Below are positions 36,401 to 47,433 of a stretch of 64,000 nt of DNA, one piece after another (positions within the stretch are counted from its first letter, which is position 1; every line of letters begins with the position of its first letter). Source of the DNA: Dillenia suffruticosa (taxonomy: Eukaryota; Streptophyta; Magnoliopsida; Dilleniales; Dilleniaceae). Below the pieces are notes generated by a model. It was not told where the DNA came from. It did not search any database and was given only the letters and a program-made list of their open reading frames with translations. The stretch spans positions 4,614,501 through 4,678,500 of the forward strand of contig JAVTVX010000013.1 in the NCBI GenBank assembly GCA_033439265.1, written 5' to 3'. A program made the position numbers and the translations under genes.

Positions 36401-37339
36401 TGCTATTCAGCCTAGCCAGCCTTGCTACCAGCCTGACAATCTCGTTTCTCATGCATCTTATGCATTCAACAATTATTACCAGCTAAATGGGGCTACTGAT
36501 ATTGCTTGTAGTTTTGGAGGGACTGGCGTGAAAGTTAACAAGGACCCAAGTATGTTCTCTTCAACCTTGTTATTTTGCAATATAGTTTCTGAAAATTCAC
36601 CAAGTCTATGTCAATGATCATACATAATTTATTTACCTAGTCTGCAACCTTTAGTGTTCTTTAGCTGAAGTATTGATTATTTACATTCAACTCCAATAGT
36701 TTTGTGATCATATTGTAAAATGCTCTCATCGCTTTCGACCAATTATGTAAAGGTTCAAATATTAGCAATATAGATTTAGCTAATTTCTGATTTCATATGC
36801 ATAGACATGGAAAAGGGCTATATGCATTTACTGCAAGTCTTTTGCTACATCCAGTTGTAGAGCTTTAGATCAAACCATCAGTCATAGGTATGATCTATGA
36901 AGCACCACACACATGGACAGGCGCAACACAACAGGGATATGGGGATATGGAAAAGTTATAGAAATCTTACACTATTACGAATTCTATAGTATAGTTTTGT
37001 CTTGGTTTAAGAACCGTCAATAGAATATGTTGTGTATAATTTGTTGTTTAATTGTGACAGAATCCTTTGTTAAATAACTGACTTAGCTTCATTTACATAT
37101 TATTTTGCAGGTTATGATAACTGCTTGTACATGACATCAGGGTAAGCATTACCATCGGAGACATTGTTTTCTTTTATGCCAACTTTTCTTGTGGCTAAAC
37201 CTTGCGAATTTCCTACAGGAGCAACAAAACTGTTGAAGCTAATGTGACAGCAATTACTTCCAAGAATTCGTGTCCAAAGAATGTTGCCCCTTTGTGGACT
37301 TCAATTTGCCTGCTCATCACTGCCCTTACATTCTCTTGA
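33488..37339 (+). CDS. Glucan endo-1,3-beta-glucosidase, GH17 with X8 (CBM43) domain, GPI-anchored type
   Basis: Four exons: 33488-33542, 35278-36549, 37111-37141 and 37219-37339, joining into 492 residues. Exon 1 encodes a signal peptide (MGRGVRTIFAASLLLMLL). The GH17 barrel runs from about residue 25 to 345, with VGYG-type opening VGVCYGR, the proton-donor region VGAEVTE (Glu 119; GAE instead of GNE, as in a known plant subgroup) and the nucleophile in VTETGWPS (Glu 263). The X8 domain, about 364-455, starts WCIAS and has the expected cysteines (AC, DC, PC, AC, NC). The tail ends in a hydrophobic stretch (LWTSICLLITALTFS), typical of a GPI signal. Such enzymes act on callose at the cell surface, often near plasmodesmata (family knowledge). 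The stop codon at 36615-36617, if exon 2 is read through, is avoided by the donor after 36549. The large first intron (1.7 kb) separates the signal peptide from the enzyme. Confidence 0.95.
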
Positions 37340-37344
37340 AATGC

Positions 37345-38310
37345 ACTGCAGTTGGAATATGTCCAATATGATAAGTCATACCTATTCGGTTGCATGTAGA
37401 TTTTTTGTGGAAGTGATCGTCCACTAGTTTTGTATGATATTGGTAGGTAGCAAAATGCAAGCATAGAAAGGCTGGGCCATCCGAAAGAGCTGATATTTTT
37501 AGTACCCATTGAGATCTACGCACTTGAGTATGCCACTCGAACTGGAGCTTGTAATTATCTTCTTTTTGTGTGAAACTGTGATTTTGCAAGACTTAAGGTG
37601 GTGTTTCAAAATTTTGAAGTGATCTGGTGACACCCAATGTTTCAAATTTCATGAATAACTGTGCATGTGTGCATGTCATGAGCCCGTCAAATTGGTATGA
37701 GCAAAGATTAAAATGCAGAATGAAAGTCCGAGCTAGATGTCCTAATATTGGTCATGCATGGGTATGAGCAAAGGCACGAGCTTTGTATCGTGTCTGTGGA
37801 GCCACGTCCCATGTCTGTGCTCCATTGGAATTTAGAAATTGTACAAAAGATATTGGCAAGTGACATCAACTCAAAAATATTGGCAAGAAGCATCCAAGGA
37901 TTCAAACACGACAAACGAGGCAATTTCTCCCCCCAAAACATCAGATATAGATTTCATAGTTCATTTGCCGGTACCAATAAGTACAAGGATCATGATCAAA
38001 TAGAGCTTATAAATATGTAAATTCCAGCTAGAAGATCCCCATAAAATAGAAAAGAAACCCACTCTTCAACATCTCACTCCAAGTTACTGTATTTCAGTTT
38101 CAAAGTTTACAAGGCAAGATACCATTCAAATAATGAATAGACTAAATTTTATCTTCTCAATCACCAAACCACATTCAGGCACACAGGGCTCCAAAATCAT
38201 TTAACTGTGAGACACTTCAATGCCCTGCAACCAACAATTATGGAGGAACATAGGTAAATAGATGTCCTCAATGAAGTCATGAAATGTTGGGAATATGTTG
38301 GAAAGACGTA
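37345..38310. other. Intergenic between the GH17 gene and profilin 1 (converging genes)
   Basis: Holds the 3' regions of two converging genes. No additional coding signal; the open frames at 37213-37589 and 37708-38020 show no family resemblance. Confidence 0.45.
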
Positions 38311-38319
38311 CCAGATAAA

Positions 38320-40899
38320 CTAAAGACCCTGTTCAATGAGATAATCGCCCAGCCTCTCAACAATCATGTTGCACTGACCTGGAGCCATGGGCTCATCATA
38401 TACTCCAATGACCAAGGCCTGACCTGTCTTCTTGATGCAGACACCACCAGGGCCCTGAAATTAGAGATAAACAGCATTAGAATAAAATATCCACACAAAT
38501 TAGAGTTAAAAAAACATTAGTGTAACTTATTCTCTTTCTAAAAGCCTGAACTAATGGTGATAGATGGTGGACTAAAGGCAAGAAGCAAATATGTGAACTT
38601 TCATTGCACGCAGCATATGCATAAATTATCAAGGAAATAGCTCTAGTTTCTTTGGGTTATGTTTTCCCTCCCTAAATGGGGATCACTAATTTGCTAACGA
38701 ATCATATACCACCGTTGTGCTGCACAAAAAAAATGCCATACACAATGTTGGGTTTGTTTCTATAATACTGATACAACATTTAATGAGTTGGAGAATAGGA
38801 CGATGCAGGTGAAAGTTACTCATGCCCCAACCAAAATTATCATGCTAAATAAAGACATAAAGAGTGAGAAAACTTAAACTAATCCATTCAATTGGGATTT
38901 CCAAAAATGATCCTCAGAAACCAAATTTATCAATGAAAACCCAGCGCTTGTTTCTTTGGGTATGTTTTCCTCCCTGAAATGGGATTACTAATTTGCTGCC
39001 TAATCAAATACCAGTGTTCTGTTGCAAATAAATAATGCCATACACAATGTTGGTTTATAATCTATAAAACTGGTCCGACATTTAATGAGTTGGAGATAGA
39101 ATGATGCAGGTGAAAGCCACTCATGCCCCAACTAAAATTCTTGTAAGTACTTAAAAAAGATATAAGGAAAAAACTTAAACTGATCCAATCAATTGGAATT
39201 CCACCCCCCCAAAAAAAATAAAAACCAAATTATGAGGTTACCCTATATATATATGCTCATTTATCCTTTTCCAAAATCTACGTCAATATTAATTCATAAC
39301 AGTAGGAAAGCTTCTAAGGAAATGACATTACAATCACCTTCTTTCCACGGATGACAGCTCCAGCCTCACCCTGGATAACCATATATTTTGTGCCCCCAAG
39401 AAATAAGCCTGTTGGTGCCAATTTTCCCGGCTCAGCAAAGTCATTCATTATTCCAGTTATCTCTTCGGGCTTAAACTGAAAGACAATCAGTACAAGCAAC
39501 AATACGCATGTTATCAGTCAAAAGTTAATATAAAATAATAATGGCCTGTTTTGTCATCCCATGAAATTTTGCATTCGTGAGCAACACAAATAAGCAATCA
39601 AACCATTTTTCATGAAAAAAAAGAATGGTTCAAAACCACAATGTTTGAACCGTATTTAGCCATGAGGGAAGATTAATAGTGCTAGCGAAATGATTTCATT
39701 TCAAAATGCCACTATTGTGCACCTTGAGGAATACATGGTAGGTTATGAAATCATTTATAACAGTAGATCCATATTCAAAATTAGCTGAGATCAATATTAA
39801 GTCATTTTAGATTCCAAACAGGCCCTATTCAACTTAAAATGGCAGTAAGGCATATGAACATTTGTATTGCCATGATGGGCACTGCTATTCTCTATGAATG
39901 ACATCATTTGTGGATCTTTCATGACTGATGTAGTAGAACAAAAAGGCATTTGGCAAAATCTTTCATCACATCTATTTATGCATAACCATCACTAAGTTTG
40001 TTCAAGATTGTCTGCTATATCAGTTATGCAGCGAACTGATGCTGATCATTAAGTAAATCATTTCCTTTCAAATATTTAGTCCGAGTGAATCAAACTATGA
40101 AATTCCACAAAATCTCTTGTTTTTCAGACATGGATGAGCCTAAGGGCATGTCTTTGCCACCACTTATCTATGCAAGTACAAGGAACATCGCGGTTCTTCC
40201 GAAACCTTTGATATACTGAATTAATTAAAAATTATCGGTTCCACAAATCTAATATGGCATGCCCTATTTCAAGCATACTGTGTTGCCCCTTGCGAAGATC
40301 GATAAGGTACAACATATCAAATGCCCATGTTTGTGTTTAGTGTTAGGAATTAAGACTGAAAATCTTTAGAACAAAAATCTGCAGAAAGATGAAAACGAAA
40401 GCAAAAGACTTGGATTGAATTGATCAAACTAAAGATCCATGATTCACAAATCTAAATCACCCAGACAGAGGATCATGAGAAATCCTTACAGTTAATTGAT
40501 CACACAGCAGACTAATAAAGCTAGATCATCAACAAAATCCACCCCCTCAAAGAACAATTAAAATTTTGATCTGACCCAATCGAATTAATCAACTTCAAAT
40601 CATAAAAAAAGGTTTCAGAATCTTCAAAGATCCATACATCAGGACAGAAGAAACATGAAAAAACAAATTCTGCATGATCAGATCAAATCAAACCATCATA
40701 AACCCAAAACAAATTAACCCCAGAATTAAAAATTAAAAAAAAAACAAACAAAACAAAAACAAGAACAGAGAGAGACCTGAGGGAAGTTTTCGCTTTGAGC
40801 CCAAACGCTGCCATCTTGGCCGAGGATGGCTGCGGAAGTCAAGTGATTCCCTTCGATTTCGCACATCAGATGGTCATCCACATACGTTTGCCACGACAT
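38320..40899 (-). CDS. PRF: Profilin (131 residues), tandem copy 1
   Basis: Three exons on the minus strand: 40777-40899, 39338-39475 and 38320-38454, coding 41, 46 and 44 residues. The protein is full length for a plant profilin. It opens [17 protein letters not shown], contains the conserved [18 protein letters not shown] and AVIRGKK blocks and ends [13 protein letters not shown]. Profilin binds actin monomers, poly-proline (for example on formins) and phosphoinositides, and controls actin assembly in the cytosol. The aromatic residues of the poly-proline site (Trp 3, Tyr 6) are present. A TATA-like box sits about 90 bases upstream. Exon layout is identical to the second profilin at 44.6-46.0 kb, so the pair arose by tandem duplication. 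Plant profilins are also known pan-allergens. Confidence 0.96.
38641..39205. repeat. Tandem duplication of about 300 bases in profilin-1 intron 2
   Basis: Copy 1 (about 38641-38900) and copy 2 (about 38945-39205) are about 300-304 bases apart and share long blocks such as atgccatacacaatgttgg, catttaatgagttggaga and atgcaggtgaaag. Divergence is moderate. No coding content. Confidence 0.85.
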
Positions 40900-40986
40900 C
40901 TCTCTCTCTCTCTCTCACCCTCTCACCTTCAAGATTTGATATTTGTGAATAATGTTCTTATGGACCGGCAGTGAAGGAGAAGAGGG

Positions 40987-40994
40987 AATTTATA
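40987..40994 (-). promoter_or_regulatory. TATA-like element of profilin 1
   Basis: The minus strand reads tataaatt about 90 bases upstream of the start codon, a usual distance for a TATA box with a short leader. The leader holds a CT run just before the ATG. Confidence 0.5.
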
Positions 40995-41009
40995 ACTCTA
41001 TAAACCAGT

Positions 41010-43598
41010 CGTCTGCATAGTGGGGAGCATAGACTCATATGAACGAGATAAACCGAGGACAGCAGTATTCATTTGTGAAGTGCGGTGCTCTATTACTCAA
41101 TTGCCCTTGACCCTCCTTCTTAGGGTTGGAAGAGAGGCCGTACGGTCGATGGGCGTAATGGTCCTTTTGAATGCAAAGTTTGCAAATGTAGACGTCTCTT
41201 CCATTTTTGTCAACAAAACCTACCGAGTTGAAGGAACGAACATGTAAACAAAAATAAGTATAAAATGATATAAAAAAATATAAATATTTTTATATAAATA
41301 TTATTTATTTTATAAAAATAATAAAATAATCATATTTTATAATAAAAAACTAAAATAATCTATAATTATTAAGCATATATAAATAATATAAAAATAATTT
41401 ATAAATAAATAAATAATTTATTAAATATAAAAATATATAAATATAGAAAATGTAAAAATTTTTCTATAAATTTTAATTAATTTAATATATTACAATATTT
41501 AAAAAATTTTTGAAAAATGAAAAAAATATAAGTTTCGTGAATCTTGGGCCTATAATTGGCCATCTCTGCGATCTCTTGATCTTGTAATTGAGCGAGCATC
41601 TGAATGCGGAATAATTAACTTATGAATGGAAATGGATAAAAAATAATTATTTTATTTTATTTTAATTAAAAACTTTAATGTATTGTATTTTAAAATAATT
41701 TTCAGGTATTTTATTATTTTTTTAATATTATATCAATCGGTATTCGGAGTTATATTCTAATTAATTCGATTTGACACTTATAATAGTCTATTTAAAGAAG
41801 TTATCCTCTTAATATAATATATTTTTTATCCAAATCACGAGTTAAATTTATAATATTGATTAAAAGATCTAATTTTATATCTCATTTGATCAATTAATCG
41901 TTGGTCCTAGGGTAAACCGGTTTTTCATTATGCCATTATCAATATTACACTCTTTGCGTCACACGACGATGGTGTAAACTATGCAGTAGAACAGGGTCAA
42001 GGAAAGAAAAAAGATATGGCAGAAAAAAAATTTTATTAATAAAATTTTAAATTTGAATCCCTCTTGTGTTTGAAAAAAAAAAAAAAGAGAGAGAAAAAAA
42101 GATTTTTCTTTTTGTGCATGTCACGAAACACGTGCCAGAGAAAACTCTCTATCTGGGTTTTTTATATGTTTTTTCCTATAAAGGCTACTTCTCAATTTTT
42201 TTCTTTTGTATCTCTGCTGTAACAAAAACATAAGAGTAAAATTTCTACTAAACTTATCTGATACAAAATATTAACATCCTTGTTCAAGACAGCAATTTGA
42301 ATTTCTCAACTTCAGCATAAATTTAATTGTTGGAATTTTATTAATGAAAAAGAAAGAAAAAAAATTAAAAAAATGAATATTTTCTTCTAAAAGAAGGAAC
42401 AGAAGAATAATTTGATCCCTAAAACTGCATTTCACTCTGAGGGGTTAGTAACTGAAATGGTGGAAAAGCTTGAGATTATGCACAAAGGCCCGTTTTGTTG
42501 GCAAATTGAAGTATGAACAAAAAGATGACTAAGGGTTACTATTTCTGAAATTTTAAGAAATAGTTTAGTAGAATTAATCTACTCTCAATCTGATTTGATT
42601 AGTGATTTCTTATTCAAATTCTTAAAAAAAAAATAAATACACCTTCCGACCCTAACAACCGGCAATCCAACCCGGTGCACATTTTACGATGAATCCACCT
42701 GTTTTTTTTTGGGGGGTGGGGGGGTTCAGGCCTCTTCCTTCTAATCCAAGAAGCACCTCTCGCTCGCGACCCCCCCAAAAAAAAAAAAAAAACACTTCTC
42801 GCATCCATCAGACAGGAGCAACAATGAATCCATTGGCGACCCACACTGGTGTCTCTCTCTCTCTCTCTCTCTTTCTCCCTCTCTCAAAATGAAGTTCCCT
42901 CTTGCTTAGAAAAAGAATATAATTCCTCAGTCACATCCTTTGTGGGGAAATATTAAAAATATACTCTTAAAATATAAGAAACTACTGCACCTTATGAGCC
43001 TCAAAATGTACTTGATAGCCATTTTAACAATATATATATATATATTGGAGCCATTTTATCGGCTTGTGATTTAACTTGAAAATGTCTTTTAGATTTAGAT
43101 TTCGATCCTTCTTTTGGTATAAATCGTGGGCTAGGAGGTCTGCTAGCCACTTGAATATATATGTGTGCGCGTATATATGTATATTATATTTTCCTGAATT
43201 TTCAAAAGGTGCAAGTGACTTGGATTTTTGATGGCAATCGCTTTGGATTCGAATGATGTTGTTTCGGTAGTATATTCGTGAAGGCATCAATTTATTGTGC
43301 TTTTCAAGTATTAGCTTTAGTTTGAGGCCACTTGCTTCAGCCATTATTGTCCACCTTTTAACCTGTAAAATCTTCTTTTTCATATTCCTTGTATGGAAAT
43401 CTTCTTTGGGGTGGCGCCATACAATGCTTTTATTAGAATCAAACCATTTCAGGGAGACTTGATTTTCCCGACTTTAAACTAACCATCCAAATCCTCAACT
43501 CATGGTGTTAAATTAACCTACTGGAGTTTGGTTGATAAATATTGTGATTAATTGAATGAAATTGTTTTATAATTAAATGGTTGAGGACACGGTTTCTC
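41010..43598. other. AT-rich intergenic stretch between the profilin copies
   Basis: No gene. AT-rich DNA dominates 41230-41520. An A-run near 42073-42085 follows tttgaatccctcttgtgtttg, which may be the tail of a SINE-like element. A poly(G) and A-run pair is at 42708-42792 and a CT run at 42851-42871. Confidence 0.4.
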
Positions 43599-43615
43599 AA
43601 CTATTGAGTCTTTTA

Positions 43616-44126
43616 GGCCAGCGCGGGAGGTCTCCTGAGGAAGGAAGATGGTAGCTGGTTGAGAGGATACATCATAAGCATTGGGAAAGCAAACATCTTC
43701 ACTGCGGAACTTTGGGGGCTGAGGGAAGGCCTGAGGTTGGCTAAGAAGTTGAAAGTTCATCAGCTCCAGGTGGAAGTGGATAGTGCAGCCATTGTCAAGT
43801 TTCTTGAAGACAAGGAAGACTTGAATCATCCGCTACATCTGATTCGCTTGGAATGTAAAGCGCTTATGGGTGAGATGGAAGTGAGCCATGTATCCCATGT
43901 TTTTCGGGAAGGAAATGGATGCGCTGATGCTCTCACAAAGATGGATCTCACAGCTTCCCCGGAGTCATGGTCTTGGATGATCCTCCAAACGCTTTAATGA
44001 AGGCTCTGTCTGCAGATGCAATGGGGGTGGGATTTTGTAGAATAGGTGGTCCGAAGCCTACTAGGGTTGTTGGGTTGGGCTCTTAGCCTTGTGTCTCTTG
44101 TTGCTCATTTTCACCAAAAAAAAAAA
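43616..44126 (+). mobile_element. 5'-truncated L1-type LINE, RNase H end
   Basis: A fragment ending in an A-run (44115-44126) is bounded by an exact 17-base repeat, aactattgagtcttta-type: 43599-43615 and 44125-44141 both read aactattgagtctttta. This is a LINE insertion signature. An open frame of 126 residues, 43617-43997, is the C-terminal RNase H-like domain found in plant LINEs: ASAGGLLR at the start, then FTAELWGLREGL (the Glu of the active site), VEVDS (Asp) and REGNGCADAL (Asp). The frame is undamaged and the target repeat exact, so the insertion is fairly young. Most of the element (ORF1, endonuclease, reverse transcriptase) is missing, as is usual for 5' truncation. Confidence 0.9.
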
Positions 44127-44613
44127 CTATTGAGTCTTTTAAGTATGCTCCTGGAAGGCCTTACTAAAGCCATTTCTGGATAGCATGATTATGATTAAAT
44201 GCTTGAGCAGTCAAAAAGCATAAGCTCTTGCTATGCCATCTTTATGTAAAATTAACAAAGAAGAAGAGCAAAAGAAAGTGCATAATCAGATCATCTCATG
44301 TTACAAGAAAAGGTAAAAATAATGCTTCATGACAACCACACCGCAATACCCATAAGGGAAAACACCTTCAAAAACCACAAAGCCTGTGGTAGAATACACA
44401 AAATTATGAATCAAGTAGACAATGCAAGTCCAAGGAACATAAGAACACCAACAATTTCTTTCCCAACAAGGTTATTCTCCGCGACAACTCTATAGCCAGT
44501 TTAGGGCCTTTTAAGAAAGAGAATATGATGTCTTCCATAAAAAAGAAAAGAAAAAAGAGAAAGAAAAATTGACAAATAAATAAAATCATGAGTATGAATG
44601 ACCAGCAGGCTGC

Positions 44614-46026
44614 CTACAGGCCCTGTTCAATGAGGTAATCGCCCAACCTCTCAACAACCATGTTGCACTGCCCTGGAGTCACAGGTTCCTCATAAACACC
44701 AAAAACTAGAGCCTGACCAGTCTTCTTTATAGTAATGCCGCCTGCTCCCTGCAAAACAACAAAGAAGAAGGGCAATATGGAGATTTTGGTTTGGGCAATT
44801 TGGATGCTTATACCCTTTTTTGTAGAAAAAAGGGAACTTTTGAAGTACACTTACATTTAAGAGTCAGAAATAACAAAATGCAAAAATTCTAATTGGTCTA
44901 AGTAAGGAATATAAAATAACTCCGTCTAGCTCCGGTCAAAACTCAAGAATTGACATTTTCAGTTATAATGTATGAAGGCTATTCAAGAAAGCAGAAGTGT
45001 ACAAATAGAAGGGCATGTGGAAATCACCTTCTTTCCACGGATGACAGCTCCGGGCTCCCCCTGAATCACCATATACTTGGTGCCCCCAAGAAATAAGCCA
45101 GTAGGAGCTAGGTGACCCGGTTCATTGAAATCAGTTATAATGCCGGTGACCTCCTCAGGCTTGAGCTGCAAATACAGCACCGCCAATATGAATATCCCCA
45201 TTAAAACACCAACAAAACTAGCAATTGATAACCAAAAAATACTGCATACATGCTAAGGAAATATAACGACTCTTGAACTTGCAGTATCAGCAATAGATTT
45301 ATAATATAGTGTTCCAACATGGTGACCGTGGAATTGAATCTCACATTTTGTTTTATCCATGAACTCTGCCTATTTGCACATGAAACAAAGAACTATCACT
45401 TGTAATTAGTTTGTACTTATTATGTAAATCTACGACTTTTGGTTAATAACTTACATAGAAGATTAATACAACTGTGTCGTGTCGTGTACAAACCAATCAT
45501 CATTTCTGTTTATAATTGTAAAACAAGATTGGTGCATACACACCGGATCGTTTTGTTTTTGTTTGGAGAAACGCAAGTTCCATTAAAGTTTCAAATAAAG
45601 GAGGAACATGAACTAATCATCATTTTTCCATCAAATGCAATCAAATAATTCCAACCACAACAAGTAAACCTTGAATCATGAGAAGGTGACGATATTAAAT
45701 GTAGATAATAATAAATGAGAACAAAATGCAAAATTCTTGTAAACAAGACTTCCAACAGATTAGATTTAGATTCAAACATGGAATCATGAAAGTACATTCT
45801 TTAAATGATTGGCTTATCTAGTAAGGAATGCGATGCACAGATTAGATCAAATCCAAAATCCACAATCAGATCCGATGAGAAAGAGAGGGAGAGAGACCTT
45901 AGGGAAAGAAGAGCTTTGAGCCCAAACGCTACCGTCCTGACCAATGATGGCAGCGGCAGTGAGATGCTGGCCACTGCCATCAATGTCGCACATCAAGTGC
46001 TCATCCACATATGTTTGCCACGACAT
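44614..46026 (-). CDS. PRF: Profilin (133 residues), tandem copy 2
   Basis: Three exons on the minus strand: 45898-46026, 45028-45165 and 44614-44748, coding 43, 46 and 44 residues. It opens [20 protein letters not shown], two residues longer than copy 1 in the first exon. The middle exon carries [12 protein letters not shown] and [18 protein letters not shown], and the end is [13 protein letters not shown]. All profilin core blocks are intact. Introns sit at the same codon borders as in copy 1 but are shorter and unalike in sequence. The two copies differ at many sites, so the duplication is not recent. CT microsatellites lie just upstream of the start (about 46063-46083 and 46121-46143). 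Confidence 0.96.
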
Positions 46027-46039
46027 TTTTCTGTGTATT

Positions 46040-47430
46040 TGTGTATACGTATATGTATGCGTATCTCTCTCTCTCTCTCTCTTTGGTTTTCTTCTTCTTC
46101 TTCAACTCTGGCTTATTAGTTTCTCTCTCTCTCTCTCTCTCACTCTCTTTGTCTCTATCAAGTTTTATGGTGGGTGCGGACTCGTTCTTCTAAATTTGGT
46201 TAGGAGGAGAAGGAGGGTCATAATAAGGAATGGGTGGCATTGGCAAAATCCCACTCTAAACCGTTCGTTCCACTTGATTGAATTAGTGCCAATCACCTCC
46301 GCCTTTATTTCTGCATTTCCATCCGATTTTCCAGCTTCATTTTCCACCTTGCCCTTCCCCCCTTCCCCCCTTCCCTTTTTCCTTCTGTTTTGTTTTTTTC
46401 CTCCAAAAAAACAAAAATCATTATTTCTTTCTATTATTTTTTTTTGTAATATTCTGTATTACACTTTTTAATACTATAGTTTATTTTGAATGATGCAAAA
46501 CTATGTTATAGAATTTGAAAATTAAAAGCGTGACCAATGGATATTTGGGTTGTTTACAAAATTTATGCCACTCATTTTTACCCCCCCCCCAAAAAAAACT
46601 ATGCCTTGACAATTTTTTTTTGGGGGGGGGGGGAATATGTATAATGCCCATTTAATAATTATTTATAGTCTTAGCTCATAAAAATGGTCATAATGAACTC
46701 ACGAGAGAAATGCAATAAAATATTCAAAATGATTGAATATTTTTAACTTATTATCTCTGCAAAAAAATAAAAAGTAAAATAATCGACATTTTTTTTTTTT
46801 TTTGGTACATATAATCGACATGTATATACTCAAATGCAACCAACAGAACAAAGGCCTTGACAAAAGCAGTTCCGCGGTCCCGAGCTTACCTGGCTAAACT
46901 AAAAGAATGACAACCTTGGCATGGTACCTTATTGATAAAGAAGAATTTAGTGTGCTGATACTTTTGCAGACCATTTTGTTCAAGAATAGCTGTCTTTTCA
47001 GATAGACTCCTCAAAAAGGGCCAGGAGGTTTAACAAAGTTGGGCAGACATATCTGTCTAAGTGCCAAACACCATCATGTGCAGCAGTTGAGGTTTGGATC
47101 CACAGGGGTACAATGTCAAAGATGAACCTACTCGTGTGCTCATGAGACATTTTGCCTGCACTAACCTTCCCATATTTTTAAGCATTAAGGTGGGGCATAT
47201 GACCCATACAAGAGAAGATGAAAGAGAAATTTGAATGGACCCACAAAATCACATTCATCTGCAAATTCATTATGTCAACAATGTTTGCCACATTCAGATT
47301 CAGCACATGCCATTTCATGAATACAAAGTACTTTTGTCAAGTCTCTATTTGTTAGAGGCGTTGCAGTCGGGAGAAATATAACAGAAAGAACTTGACCGAG
47401 CCAAAAATAACTTTTCCAGTGTGTGGGAGA
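46040..47430. other. Intergenic between profilin 2 and the derlin gene
   Basis: Upstream side of profilin 2 (CT microsatellites, then a CT-rich stretch to about 46390) and downstream side of the derlin gene. C/A and T/G homopolymer runs occur near 46580-46634. No gene seen. Confidence 0.45.
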
Positions 47431-47433
47431 CTA

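Noticed and set aside
43617-43997. RNase H-like frame as a host gene
   Set aside because: It lies within a LINE fragment bounded by a 17-base target repeat and an A-tail, and starts at the truncation point with no promoter or start of its own.
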